Of a stretch of DNA of 64,000 nt, positions 16,845-25,893 are shown in pieces (within the stretch, counting starts at the first letter, position 1; the number at the start of each line of letters is the position of its first letter). Source of the DNA: Corynebacterium gerontici (GTDB lineage Bacteria > Actinomycetota > Actinomycetes > Mycobacteriales > Mycobacteriaceae); assembly GCF_003813985.1 (NCBI RefSeq), contig NZ_CP033897.1:372001-436000 (forward strand), given 5' to 3'. A program made the translations under genes and the position numbers. The notes below the pieces were generated by a model. It did no database searches. It saw only the letters and a list, made by a program, of their open reading frames with translations, and was not told where the DNA came from.

Positions 16845-18119
16845 ATGCGCATTCTTCTGATTGGTTCCGGTGCCCGTGAGCATGCGCTCGCGCTTGGCCT
16901 TCATCACGATCCGGCAGTGAAAGCACTGCATGCGGCTCCCGGCAATCCCGGCATCGCCAAGATTGCCACCTGCCACCCAGAAGCCACCCAAGTGGATGAT
17001 GCACAGGTGATGCTTGAGCTTGCTAAGCAGGTGGAAGCCGATCTGGTGGTGATTGGCCCCGAGGTGCCGCTGGTATCGGGCGTGGCCGACGTGCTGCGTG
17101 AGGCCGGCTTCCTGGTGTTTGGCCCCAGTAAGGCTGCGGCGCAGATCGAGGGTTCCAAGGCCTTTGCTAAGGACGTGATGGCGGCCGCCGGTGTGCGCAC
17201 CGCCCGGGCCGAAAGTATTCAGCCAGATCAAAACCAAGCAGCCGTGGATGCTGCACTGGATCGCTTTGGACCTCATTACGTTGTCAAGGATGATGGCCTC
17301 GCGGGTGGCAAGGGCGTGGTAGTTACGGACGACCGCGAGGTTGCTCGCGATCATGCCCGCAGCGTGCTCGACGCTGGTAACCCGGTGTTGCTCGAAAGCT
17401 TCCTCGACGGCCCTGAAGTTTCCCTCTTCTGTCTGGTTGATGGCGAGACAGTGGTGCCCTTGCTGCCAGCCCAAGATCACAAGCGCGCCTATGAAAATGA
17501 TGAGGGACCGAACACCGGTGGCATGGGTGCTTATGCACCGCTGCCGTGGCTGCCTGAAGATGCAACCCAGCGAATCGTGGATGAAATCTGTGTGCCTGTG
17601 GCTAAGGAGATGGTGAAACGAGGCACCCCCTATTCCGGACTGCTCTATGCGGGATTGGCCTGGGGCGCAGATGGCCCTGCGGTGGTGGAATTCAACTGTC
17701 GCTTCGGTGATCCAGAAACTCAAGCGGTGCTGGCGCTGCTCAAAACACCACTTGGTGGGGTGCTGCGCGCGGTGGCAGAGGGGCGACTCGACGAACTCCC
17801 GCCTCTTGAGTGGAGCGAAGGCTATGCGCTGACCGTGGTGCTGGCTGCTGAGGGCTACCCTCAGGATCCGGTGACCGGCGCGGAGATTTATGGTGCTGAT
17901 TGTGAAGGGGTGCTGCATGCGGGGACCTCAGTGCGCGACGGGCAGTTGCTTTCGGCTGGAGGTCGGGTGCTCAATGTGATTGGTGTCGGCGAGTCTCTGG
18001 CGGATGCACGGGCCCGGGCGTATGAGATCATGCACACCATTTCTTTGGTGGGATCTTTCTACCGCAGCGATATTGCTGCGAAGGCTGAGCAAGGCGAGAT
18101 CAGCATCTCGGGTAAATGA
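16845..18119 (+). CDS. purD: Phosphoribosylamine-glycine ligase
   Basis: A 424-residue ATP-grasp enzyme making glycinamide ribonucleotide, the second step of purine synthesis. [16 protein letters not shown] is the classic GAR-synthetase start; LAGGKGVVV marks the ATP-grasp P-loop; [10 protein letters not shown] and [13 protein letters not shown] are family signatures. There is no Shine-Dalgarno; a TACACT -10 element (16833-16838) ends 6 bp before ATG 16845, so the mRNA is probably leaderless. No other purine gene is adjacent; the next, purB, is 11 kb away. Confidence 0.96.
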   Translation: MRILLIGSGAREHALALGLHHDPAVKALHAAPGNPGIAKIATCHPEATQVDDAQVMLELAKQVEADLVVIGPEVPLVSGVADVLREAGFLVFGPSKAAAQIEGSKAFAKDVMAAAGVRTARAESIQPDQNQAAVDAALDRFGPHYVVKDDGLAGGKGVVVTDDREVARDHARSVLDAGNPVLLESFLDGPEVSLFCLVDGETVVPLLPAQDHKRAYENDEGPNTGGMGAYAPLPWLPEDATQRIVDEICVPVAKEMVKRGTPYSGLLYAGLAWGADGPAVVEFNCRFGDPETQAVLALLKTPLGGVLRAVAEGRLDELPPLEWSEGYALTVVLAAEGYPQDPVTGAEIYGADCEGVLHAGTSVRDGQLLSAGGRVLNVIGVGESLADARARAYEIMHTISLVGSFYRSDIAAKAEQGEISISGK

Positions 18120-18169
18120 GTCTTTCGAGGGATTGTAGGGGCTGACATGCGCGAGTAAGGTACTGCGTC

Positions 18170-19504
18170 GTGCATAAAACACCAGCTCGATTAGTGGCGG
18201 GCAGTTTCGCGAGTCTGATTCTCGTTGGCTGCCTGCTGCTTTTGTTGCCAATAGCAACGGTGGGGGACGGGGGCTCAGATGTAGTTACTGCACTCTTCAC
18301 CGCGACATCATCGGTGTGTCTGACGGGCCTGATTGTGGTCGATACTGCCACTTACTGGACCCATTTTGGTCAGCTCGTCATTCTCATCCTCATTCAGCTT
18401 GGTGGTTTGGGCATTATGACCCTCACAACTTTTGTGAGCTGGGTGCTGGCTGGAAGAATTGGTGTGCGAAGCCGCCTCAACGCCGCAGCGGAGGGCCGCG
18501 GGAGGCAATTGGGTGAGGTGAAAGGCCTGCTCATTGCCACCATCTCCTTCACACTGGCGGTGGAAACCGTGGTGGGTATCATCCTTACAACGCGTTTCCG
18601 CTCTCTTGGCTACGAGTGGCCAGCGGCGCTTTGGGAGGGCACCTTTCACTCGATCTCCGCCTTCAACAATGCGGGCTTCTCGCTCAAGAGCGACAACCTG
18701 GTGGGCTTCGTGGGGGATTGGGTCATCATTCTCCCGATTTCCTTCGCCATCATTATCGGTGGCTTAGGTTTTCCGCTGCTGCTTGAGTTTTATCGTCGAT
18801 GGAGGTCACGGAGGCGTCGACAAGCTCCTCCTCGCTTCTCTATCTCTGCAGTTTTCGTGATGGTAGGTACTGTCACGCTCCTCACAGTAGGATTTCTTGG
18901 AACTGTGATTAGTGAATGGACCGGGGTGCTTAAGGATCTCGATACGCAGACCAAGGTGCTTGCGGCGTTTTTCCACTCGGTGAGTTCGCGTACCGCGGGC
19001 TTTAACTCCGTGGACATTGGCGCGATGCACCCCAATACCCTGGTGCTCACCGATATTTTGATGTTCATCGGTGGCGGTACCGGTGGTACCGCTGGTGGCA
19101 TGAAGATCACGACCATGGCCGTGATTCTCGCCGTGATGGTGGCTGAAGTTCGCGGTGATGAACATGTACTCGTGCATAAGCGTCGCATCCCCAACCGCTC
19201 AGTGCGTCAGGCCATCGCCGTGACCGTGATGGCTGGGCTGCTGGTGGTCAGCGCCATCATGGTGATTATGCTGGTCGCACCGCAATTTGACCCTATGCGC
19301 GTAAGCTTCGAGGTGGTCAGTGCTTTCGGTACTGTTGGGCTTTCTACCGGCATCACCGGAGATTTACCCGAAGTGGCGCAGCTCGTCATTGTTGTGCTGA
19401 TGTTCGCTGGCCGTATCGGTCCAGTCTCTCTAGTTTCTGCACTTGCTAGCCGAGACAGTAAACGTTTGTACTGTTTCCCCGACGAAAGGCCCCTCATTGG
19501 CTAA
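18170..19504 (+). CDS. ktrB: Potassium uptake channel subunit, KtrB/TrkH type
   Basis: A 444-residue membrane protein of the SKT family. Four M1-P-M2 repeats can be followed by their filter loops: ATSSVCLTGLIV, SAFNNAGFSL, SSRTAGFNSVD and SAFGTVGLSTG, each with the selectivity-filter glycine. The flexible MFIGGGTGGTAGGMKITT segment is the intramembrane gate loop typical of KtrB. It takes up K+ with a cytoplasmic RCK ring, here encoded by the overlapping downstream gene. GTG 18170 is preceded by AAGG about 12 bp upstream. Confidence 0.9.
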   Translation: MHKTPARLVAGSFASLILVGCLLLLLPIATVGDGGSDVVTALFTATSSVCLTGLIVVDTATYWTHFGQLVILILIQLGGLGIMTLTTFVSWVLAGRIGVRSRLNAAAEGRGRQLGEVKGLLIATISFTLAVETVVGIILTTRFRSLGYEWPAALWEGTFHSISAFNNAGFSLKSDNLVGFVGDWVIILPISFAIIIGGLGFPLLLEFYRRWRSRRRRQAPPRFSISAVFVMVGTVTLLTVGFLGTVISEWTGVLKDLDTQTKVLAAFFHSVSSRTAGFNSVDIGAMHPNTLVLTDILMFIGGGTGGTAGGMKITTMAVILAVMVAEVRGDEHVLVHKRRIPNRSVRQAIAVTVMAGLLVVSAIMVIMLVAPQFDPMRVSFEVVSAFGTVGLSTGITGDLPEVAQLVIVVLMFAGRIGPVSLVSALASRDSKRLYCFPDERPLIG

Positions 19505-20147
19505 GCACCACAATCACGCCCCCGTAGTCATCCTCGGCCTGGGCCGCTTCGGCATGGCGCTCGGCGAGGAGCTCGTGAATACCGGCGTAGAAGTTCTAGG
19601 CATCGACAGCAATGAGTCCGTAGTGGACAAAGCATCGCAGGTGCTCACTTTCGCGGCCGCTGCCGACACCACCAACGTGGAAGCGTTACGTCAGCTTTCC
19701 GTTGACGAGGCTTCGCGCGTAGTAGTTGGGATCGGTACCGACATGGGCGCCTCCCTGCTCACTGCTTCCACCGTGGTGGACTTGAAAGTGCCCAGCATCT
19801 GGGCCAAAGCAGTGAACAATCCACACGCGAAAATTCTGCGCCAGATCGGCGTGCACCATGTGATCCGCCCGGAGCAGGACACCGGCCGACGCATTGCGCA
19901 CCTCATGAATGGTCGCGTCCAGGAATATGCCGAGTTTGATCGTGACTACGCCATTGAAAAGGTTGCGCCCCCGGTGTCCTACCTAGGCAAGAAGGTGTCG
20001 GACATCAAGGGCGTGCAAATCATCGCGGTTCGTCGCGCTGGTGGGCGTTTCGGGCCCTCCGAGTCGGATATGGTTCTACGCGCGGGTGACCTGGTATTAG
20101 CAGCAGGCCACCCGGACGAGCTAGAGCGCTTCGGTACCACCGACTAG
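19497..20147 (+). CDS. ktrA: Potassium uptake regulatory subunit, KtrA/TrkA type
   Basis: A 216-residue RCK protein with the Rossmann motif GLGRFG (14-19), an acidic residue ending strand 2 (LGIDSNES) and a C-terminal RCK_C domain (KKVSDIKGVQII... LRAGDLVLAAGHPDELE). It forms the nucleotide-binding gating ring of the K+ channel encoded upstream. I set the start at TTG 19497 because GAAAGG lies 7 bp before it and the protein then begins MAKHHNHAPVVILGLG; this start overlaps the ktrB stop by 8 bp, implying coupled translation. Confidence 0.88.
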   Translation: MAKHHNHAPVVILGLGRFGMALGEELVNTGVEVLGIDSNESVVDKASQVLTFAAAADTTNVEALRQLSVDEASRVVVGIGTDMGASLLTASTVVDLKVPSIWAKAVNNPHAKILRQIGVHHVIRPEQDTGRRIAHLMNGRVQEYAEFDRDYAIEKVAPPVSYLGKKVSDIKGVQIIAVRRAGGRFGPSESDMVLRAGDLVLAAGHPDELERFGTTD

Positions 20148-20160
20148 CGCGGGCTGTGGC

Positions 20161-22194
20161 CTAGGCCTCCAGACGGTCCACTCCTGCATCGTTGAGCATA
20201 GGCACCTCGGCAACCTCATGGGGGACGCCGAGGGCATCGACGAGCACCATGGACCAAGGGGCGAGCGAATCCACCAGGTCATTGATGGCCGCCCGTGCTG
20301 CCTTCAGGCGTCCGGCTGGCAGGAGGTTGTGCTCCTGGTACCAACCGGCGTGCTCTACCACGGTAGAGAAGAAGAACAGGTGGCGCAGTTGCTCGAAGAC
20401 CATGCGCGCTTCGGAGTCCTCGGGAAGCTGCTCCTCTGCTGCGACCATCGCCTGGATAAGGAGCGCATCGATACGCGCCCAACCGGCATTGATCATATGA
20501 TCCTGGGCTTTATCGACCGTCGCGGCTGCGGCAATCTGATCTTGTTTGCGCGCGGCCTGAATACGGCGCACCAGTGAGCCGAGGACGTTCTTGGCGCGAT
20601 CGTCAAGCAGTCGAGCCTGGTAGTCCGGGTCGAAGAGGGACTTCTCGCGATCCGACACCACATCGATCATGCCCTGCAGGCGGGTGGTGAAGCCGCTGCG
20701 GCGTGAGACCACATCGCCTGCGGTGTTGGCCGCGTACTTCACAATGTCCCAGGGCGAGAGGTTGTTCATTTCGCGGGCGTAGGCGGTGAGTAGGTTCTTG
20801 CCCACCATTTGGATGAGCACGGCATTATCGCCCTCGAAGGTGGCAAAGACGTCGGCGTCGCTGCGGTAGGTGGTGAGGCGATTTTCGCTCATGTAACCAG
20901 CGCCGCCGCATGCCTCGCGGCATTCCTGGATGGTCTTGTTGGCGTGCGCCGTCTGCGCTACCTTTACTGCGGCTGCCAGTGATTCCATCTCGCGCGCAGC
21001 GTACATCTGCTCCTTGGTGGGCTCGGTGACGGACCACTCTCCGGATGCTTGCGCTGAGGTCTGCTCCTGGAAACGCTCCATGATCTGGTTTTGCAGCAGG
21101 GACAGCGCGTAGGTGCGTGCTAGAGGGATGAGCAGGCGACGTCGGTGGTTGCGGTGCTCCATGAGGTGCTTTTCTTCGCCGGTGGCGCCGGGGAATTGTC
21201 GCCTGCGCATGCCGTAGCGAATCGCGATGTCCAGGGAGGCCTTCGTGGCTCCTCCTGCAGCACCCGCTACGGCGATGCGCCCGCGGATTAGGGTTCCGAG
21301 CATGGTGAAGAAGCGCCCGTTGCGCGATTCGATTGGGGAGGAGTACTTGCCGTTTTCGTCGACGTCGGCGAAGCGGTTGAGCAGGTTCTCGCGTGGGATG
21401 CGCACGTGGTCGAACATGAGCGTGCCGTTGTCTACGCCCAGCAGGCCGCCTTTGTGGCCGTGGTCGCCGATGGAAACGCCCGGCATGGGGTTGCCGTCCT
21501 CGTCGCGGATGGGCACGATCAGGCAGTGCACGCCGTGGGATCGGCGCTCGCCGTCGGGGGTGAAAAGCTGCGCGAATACTGCCGCCGCGCGGCCATGTGC
21601 TGCGGCGTTGCCGATGTAGTTCTTTGCCGCGGAGGGGCTGGGGGAGTGGATGATGAACTCATCCGTCTCTGGGTCGTAGGTGGCGGTGGTCTCGAGGTTT
21701 TGCACGTCGGAGCCGTGGCCGCGCTCGGTCATGGCGAAGCAGCCGGGCAGTTCCAAGCTGGCTGCCTTTCGTACCCATTCCTTGTGGCGTTCGGTGCCGA
21801 GCTGATCCACGGCCCCGCCCCATAGGCCCCATTGCACGCCGGACTTGACGGCGAGCGAGCCATTGACCATGGCCACGGATTCCAGTGCGGCTACTCCGGG
21901 GAGTGAATCCCCTTGGCCACCGGAGTCAGGCGCGAAGCCGGACTGGAAGACGCCCAGTTCGCCGATGCGCTTAGTCAGTTCGAGGGTTATTTCGCGCTGT
22001 TCCAGGTAGGAAGCGTCGTCATCGGGGAAGAATGCTGGGTCGTTGAGGGTTTCGCGCAGCAGTTGGCGTGTTTCGCGCGAGTTGCCGTCGAGAAGCTTGA
22101 GCAGATCTTGGGCAACGGAGGCCTTGGGTTCGAGCGGCAGTTGCTTGGGGGAACGCTCTTCGGGTTGGGCGGCTTGGGTGTTCTTGGTGATCAT
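20161..22194 (-). CDS. fadE5: Acyl-CoA dehydrogenase/oxidase-like flavoprotein (FadE5 type)
   Basis: A large 677-residue acyl-CoA dehydrogenase-superfamily protein introducing the alpha-beta double bond in fatty acyl-CoA. It has the FAD and substrate loops FAMTERGHGSDVQNLET and NYIGNAAAHG, the ECREACGGAGYMSENR motif, and the FEGDNAVLIQMVGKNLL segment typical of long, oxidase-like members. About 200 extra C-terminal residues follow, as in M. tuberculosis FadE5. It is downstream of the fadA2-type thiolase with a 14-bp gap, and divergent from fabG4-htdX; this four-gene set also occurs as Rv0241c-Rv0244c. Confidence 0.88.
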   Translation of the reverse strand: MITKNTQAAQPEERSPKQLPLEPKASVAQDLLKLLDGNSRETRQLLRETLNDPAFFPDDDASYLEQREITLELTKRIGELGVFQSGFAPDSGGQGDSLPGVAALESVAMVNGSLAVKSGVQWGLWGGAVDQLGTERHKEWVRKAASLELPGCFAMTERGHGSDVQNLETTATYDPETDEFIIHSPSPSAAKNYIGNAAAHGRAAAVFAQLFTPDGERRSHGVHCLIVPIRDEDGNPMPGVSIGDHGHKGGLLGVDNGTLMFDHVRIPRENLLNRFADVDENGKYSSPIESRNGRFFTMLGTLIRGRIAVAGAAGGATKASLDIAIRYGMRRRQFPGATGEEKHLMEHRNHRRRLLIPLARTYALSLLQNQIMERFQEQTSAQASGEWSVTEPTKEQMYAAREMESLAAAVKVAQTAHANKTIQECREACGGAGYMSENRLTTYRSDADVFATFEGDNAVLIQMVGKNLLTAYAREMNNLSPWDIVKYAANTAGDVVSRRSGFTTRLQGMIDVVSDREKSLFDPDYQARLLDDRAKNVLGSLVRRIQAARKQDQIAAAATVDKAQDHMINAGWARIDALLIQAMVAAEEQLPEDSEARMVFEQLRHLFFFSTVVEHAGWYQEHNLLPAGRLKAARAAINDLVDSLAPWSMVLVDALGVPHEVAEVPMLNDAGVDRLEA

Positions 22195-22208
22195 GATCTT
22201 CTCCTGTT

Positions 22209-23513
22209 CTAGCGTTCGATGATTGCTGCGACGCCCTGGCCACCTGCGGCGCAGATGGAGATGAGGGTGCGTCCGGAGCCGCGCTGCGCCAAGGTCTTGG
22301 CGGCGGTGGCGAGGATTCGGGTGCCGGTGGCGGCGAATGGATGCCCGGCGGCAAGCGAGGAACCCTTGACGTTGAGTTTTGTCCGGTCGATGGAGCCGAG
22401 GGCGTGGTCGAGGCCGAGGTTCGTGCGACAGTATTCCTCGGATTCCCAGGCGGCGAGCGTGGCGAGCACCTGGGAGGCGAAGGCCTCGTGGATCTCGTAG
22501 TAGTCAAAGTCTTGGAGGGTGAGGTTGTTGCGCTCAAGAAGCTTTGCGACGGCATGCGTGGGCGCCATCAGCAGTCCCTCATTGCCGTGCACGAAATCGA
22601 CGGCGGCGACTTCCGCGTCCACCAGGTAAGCCAGGACGTCCAGGCCGTGCTCATTGGCGAATTCCTCGGTGCCCAGCAGTGCTGCGGAGGCCCCGTCTGT
22701 AAGAGGCGTGGAGTTACCTGCGGTCATGGTTGCGACGGTGCCGTGCGCCTCGGCGTCTTTCTTGCCAAAGACGGGCTTGAGCTTGGCTAGCGATTCCAGG
22801 GAGGCGTCGGCGCGAAGGTTCGTGTCACGATTGACGCCGAGGTAGCTGGTGGTGAGATCGTCGAAGAAGCCTGCATCCCAGGCGGCGGCCAGGTGCTGGT
22901 GGCTCGCGAGCGCAAGTTCGTCCTGCGCCTCACGGCTGATGCCGAATTCGCGGGCGGTGATCGCGGCATGCTCGCCCATGGAAAGTCCGGTGCGGGGCTC
23001 GCCATTTTGTGGTGCTTCGGGTGCGAGCTGGGCGGGGCGGATGGAAGCGAGGGCCTTGAGCTTATCCCCTACGGATCGGGCGGAGGCTGCACGCAGGAGG
23101 GTGCGGCGGAGGTCGTCGCCAAGCACGAGTGGCACGTCCGATGCTGTGTCGCTACCTGCGGCGATGCCGGACTCGATGCGGCCGAGCGCGATGGCGTCCG
23201 CTACGGCGATGGTGACCGCGAGGGAGGTTCCGCACGCCTGTTGCACGTCGAGCGCTGGGGTGGCGGAATTGAGGTGGGATCCCATCACGGCTTCGCGGGT
23301 GAGGTTGAAATCGCGCGAGTGCTTGAGCACTGCACCGCCAGCGACCAGCCCGAGGCGGGCGTCTTGGAGCCCGTAGCGGGCGATGAGACCGTCGAGGACG
23401 GAGGTGAGCATGTCCTGGTTTGAAGCCTTCGCGTACTGCTTGTTGGAGCGTGCGAAGGGGATGCGGTTGCCGCCGAGGATACCCACGCGGCGTTGAGTGT
23501 TCTCATAGGTCAT
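22209..23513 (-). CDS. fadA2: Acetyl-CoA acyltransferase (FadA2-type thiolase)
   Basis: A 434-residue thiolase. The nucleophilic cysteine is Cys94 in VQQACGTSL; the other active-site elements are HEAFASQ, GHPFAATG and Cys421 in CAAGGQG. It cleaves 3-ketoacyl-CoA with CoA, or condenses acetyl-CoA in reverse. Its length and the insert around residues 130-165 resemble the FadI/FadA2 group rather than the shorter PhaA group. It heads a minus-strand pair with the acyl-CoA dehydrogenase gene and shares a 127-bp divergent promoter region with fabG4. Confidence 0.92.
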   Translation of the reverse strand: MTYENTQRRVGILGGNRIPFARSNKQYAKASNQDMLTSVLDGLIARYGLQDARLGLVAGGAVLKHSRDFNLTREAVMGSHLNSATPALDVQQACGTSLAVTIAVADAIALGRIESGIAAGSDTASDVPLVLGDDLRRTLLRAASARSVGDKLKALASIRPAQLAPEAPQNGEPRTGLSMGEHAAITAREFGISREAQDELALASHQHLAAAWDAGFFDDLTTSYLGVNRDTNLRADASLESLAKLKPVFGKKDAEAHGTVATMTAGNSTPLTDGASAALLGTEEFANEHGLDVLAYLVDAEVAAVDFVHGNEGLLMAPTHAVAKLLERNNLTLQDFDYYEIHEAFASQVLATLAAWESEEYCRTNLGLDHALGSIDRTKLNVKGSSLAAGHPFAATGTRILATAAKTLAQRGSGRTLISICAAGGQGVAAIIER

Positions 23514-23527
23514 GATGAACTCCTCCG

Positions 23528-23553
23528 TTATATTTGTTAGTGAAAGAATATAA
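23528..23553. promoter_or_regulatory. Candidate operator between fadA2 and fabG4
   Basis: A perfect inverted repeat TTATATT - 12 bp - AATATAA in the divergent promoter region of the two lipid transcripts. It starts 15 bp upstream of the fadA2 ATG. TetR-type repressors of fatty-acid genes bind such dyads, but the A/T-rich arms could also partly be -10 elements. Confidence 0.4.
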
Positions 23554-23640
23554 AGTGACTCAAAGCGCTTTTACCTTGAAATGTAAGCGTTGTCACGTTA
23601 GGCTGTGATTCACATCCTATACAAACTTTGGAGGAATGTC

Positions 23641-25005
23641 GTGGCCGCAAAGAAAAAAGGCTCCAACAATGCCGGATCATCCCTGCTCACCCGGGTTATC
23701 AACTCATCGGTGGCAGCCAAGGCAGGCGTGCCCCAGGGCTATCCGCTGAGGCGATTCGACCCCACCAAGCCTTCGCTCGACGGGCTCCTCGTGCTCGGGG
23801 GAGCGGGGCGCTTCAGCCAAGAGATCCGCCAGGCGTTGCAGGCCGACTATGAAATCGCGGGCCCAGAATTCCAGCTTGCTTCGGAAACCAAACGCGCAGC
23901 CCTCGTCTTTGACGCCACCGCGCTGCGCAGCCTCGAGGATCTTTGCGAGCTCTACACCTTCATCCACCCGCAACTCCGCCACTTGCAACCCAGCGCCCGC
24001 GTGGTCGTGATCGGCGCGGAACCGGGCGAACTTGACGGTGAGGCGCGCATCGTCGCCCGCGCGCTGGAGGGATTTACCCGCTCGCTTGCCAAAGAAATGC
24101 GCAAGGGCGGCACCGTGCAGTTGGTGTACGTTGCGCAGGGCGTGGAAACGCTCGCCCCGCTGGAGTCCACCTTGCGCTTCCTGCTTTCGGGCAAATCTGC
24201 ATTCGTGGATGGCCAGATCATCCGGGTGGGCACGCAAGACGCCACCCCGGCAGAGAATTGGCATGCGCCGCTGGAAGGACGTTTGGCGCTGGTCACCGGC
24301 GCTGCAAGAGGCATCGGCGCCACCATCGCCGAGGTGCTGGCCCGCGATGGAGCCCAGGTGATCTGCGTGGACGTGCCGGGCGCAAGTGAGCACCTGAGCG
24401 CCACCGCGAACAAGGTCAAGGGGACCGCGCTCCCGCTGGACGTCACCGCCGAGGACGCCGCGCAGCAAATCGCCGAGCACGCGCAGTCCCGCTACGGGCG
24501 CAGCATCGACGTGCTGGTGCACAACGCCGGCATCACCCGCGACAAGTTGCTGGTGAACATGAGCGAGCAGCAGTGGGATCAAGTGCTCGCCGTGAACCTC
24601 ATGGCACCGGTGCGCATCACCCAGAGCCTACTGGATTCCGGCGATTTGGCCGAAGGCGCCGCGGTGATCGGCGTGAGCTCCATGGCGGGTATCTCCGGCA
24701 ATCGCGGCCAAACCAATTACGCCACCACCAAGGCGGGCATTATCGGGCTTGTCGACGCCCTCCGTGGCCCACTTGCAGCGCAAGGATCCACCATCAACGC
24801 GGTCGCGCCGGGCTTCATCGAAACGGCGATGACCGACGCGATGCCCACTGGCCCCCGCGAGATTGGCAAGCGAATGAACTCCCTCCAACAGGGTGGCAAG
24901 CCGGTGGACGTGGCCGAAACCGTGGCGTTTTTCGCCCAGCGCGCATCCTCCGCAGTCAGCGGCAACGTGGTACGCGTGTGCGGTCAGAACATCATGGGCG
25001 CATAA
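23641..25005 (+). CDS. fabG4: 3-oxoacyl-CoA/ACP reductase, long FabG4 type
   Basis: An SDR-family reductase with an extra N-terminal flavodoxin-like domain. With GTG 23641 as start (TTGGAGG just upstream) the protein is 454 residues, the length of M. tuberculosis FabG4. The second Rossmann domain has TGAARGIG (219-226), NNAG-type HNAG, and the catalytic Ser347, Tyr360 and Lys364 in SSMAG and NYATTK; those numbers agree with FabG4 as I recall it. It reduces 3-ketoacyl thioesters with NADH. htdX follows 9 bp later, giving the next step, dehydration. Confidence 0.92.
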   Translation: MAAKKKGSNNAGSSLLTRVINSSVAAKAGVPQGYPLRRFDPTKPSLDGLLVLGGAGRFSQEIRQALQADYEIAGPEFQLASETKRAALVFDATALRSLEDLCELYTFIHPQLRHLQPSARVVVIGAEPGELDGEARIVARALEGFTRSLAKEMRKGGTVQLVYVAQGVETLAPLESTLRFLLSGKSAFVDGQIIRVGTQDATPAENWHAPLEGRLALVTGAARGIGATIAEVLARDGAQVICVDVPGASEHLSATANKVKGTALPLDVTAEDAAQQIAEHAQSRYGRSIDVLVHNAGITRDKLLVNMSEQQWDQVLAVNLMAPVRITQSLLDSGDLAEGAAVIGVSSMAGISGNRGQTNYATTKAGIIGLVDALRGPLAAQGSTINAVAPGFIETAMTDAMPTGPREIGKRMNSLQQGGKPVDVAETVAFFAQRASSAVSGNVVRVCGQNIMGA

Positions 25006-25014
25006 GGGGAAGGC

Positions 25015-25893
25015 ATGCAGATTCAAACTCTTGAAAGCGTCCCCGAGCTCAGCGCGCTGTACCGGCGCGCTGCCGTCGAGGCACTTGGGGCAAAGCGCAG
25101 CGCCGACGATGACCCGCAGGTGGGCTTTCGTGTTGAAGGTTTAAGCATCGACGTGGATCACCTGGCCTCATACTGCGAGGCCACGGGCTTTCGTCTCGGC
25201 AATGAGGCGCCGATGCTCTACCCCTATGTGCTGGCGTTTCCCCTGGCCATCCTGTGCATGAACCATCCCACCTTCCCCTTCGCACCCATGGGCGTGGTGC
25301 ACCTGGCCAATGAGATCCAGCAGCACCGCCCGCTTCGGGTGGGGGAGGAGTTTAGTGCTGAGGTGCGCGCCGAGAATCTGCGCCCGCATCGCCGTGGGTT
25401 GCTGGTGGACATGATCACGCGGGTGTTCGTGGGTGAAGAACTGGTGTGGGAACAAAACTCCACCTTCCTCAAAGTGGGGGCGAAGTTCTCATCCAAGGCG
25501 CCCACGGCCGTGCGAACCCGGGGCCAAGATGGTGCCCGCAGGCTAGAAGCGCAGGTGGATCGCGCGCGCACCCCCGAGGCACTCTTGCGTTTCACCCCTG
25601 CCGATGTGGCCCGCTACGCCGAGGCATCGGGGGATAAGAACCCCATCCACACCTCAAAGCTGGGTGCCAAGCTCTTCGGCTTCCCGCGCACCATCGCCCA
25701 CGGCATGTTCACGCTAGCGGCGGTGCTCGCGGGACAAGAGGGGCGCATGGGCGAGGCTGTTCGGGTGCGCGCGGAGTTCCACAAGCCAGTGCTCCTGCCC
25801 GCACGCGTGGAAGTGATCCGCAATGGCGATGTGCTCACCGTCATCAAAGCGGGTGACCACCAGAAGGTGCACCTGGTGGTGGAGGTTTCCTAG
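25015..25893 (+). CDS. htdX: MaoC-like (R)-3-hydroxyacyl thioester dehydratase, HtdX type
   Basis: A 292-residue double-hotdog protein. The C-terminal hotdog carries the hydratase-2 motif YAEASGDKNPIHTS with the catalytic pair Asp207 and His212, and the following FPRTIAHGMFT segment. The N-terminal hotdog (to about residue 150) lacks this motif and is structural, as in HtdX (Rv0241c). It dehydrates (R)-3-hydroxyacyl-CoA or -ACP made by FabG4. Coupled with fabG4 by a 9-bp gap containing AAGGGGAAGG. Its end overlaps the convergent ligase-like gene by 4 bp. Confidence 0.9.
   Translation: MQIQTLESVPELSALYRRAAVEALGAKRSADDDPQVGFRVEGLSIDVDHLASYCEATGFRLGNEAPMLYPYVLAFPLAILCMNHPTFPFAPMGVVHLANEIQQHRPLRVGEEFSAEVRAENLRPHRRGLLVDMITRVFVGEELVWEQNSTFLKVGAKFSSKAPTAVRTRGQDGARRLEAQVDRARTPEALLRFTPADVARYAEASGDKNPIHTSKLGAKLFGFPRTIAHGMFTLAAVLAGQEGRMGEAVRVRAEFHKPVLLPARVEVIRNGDVLTVIKAGDHQKVHLVVEVS

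Noticed and set aside
16737-17918. Long minus-strand open frame continuing upstream of the HIT gene
   Set aside because: It runs antisense to purD, has no family features, and the HIT protein has a clear start with a ribosome site at 16736.
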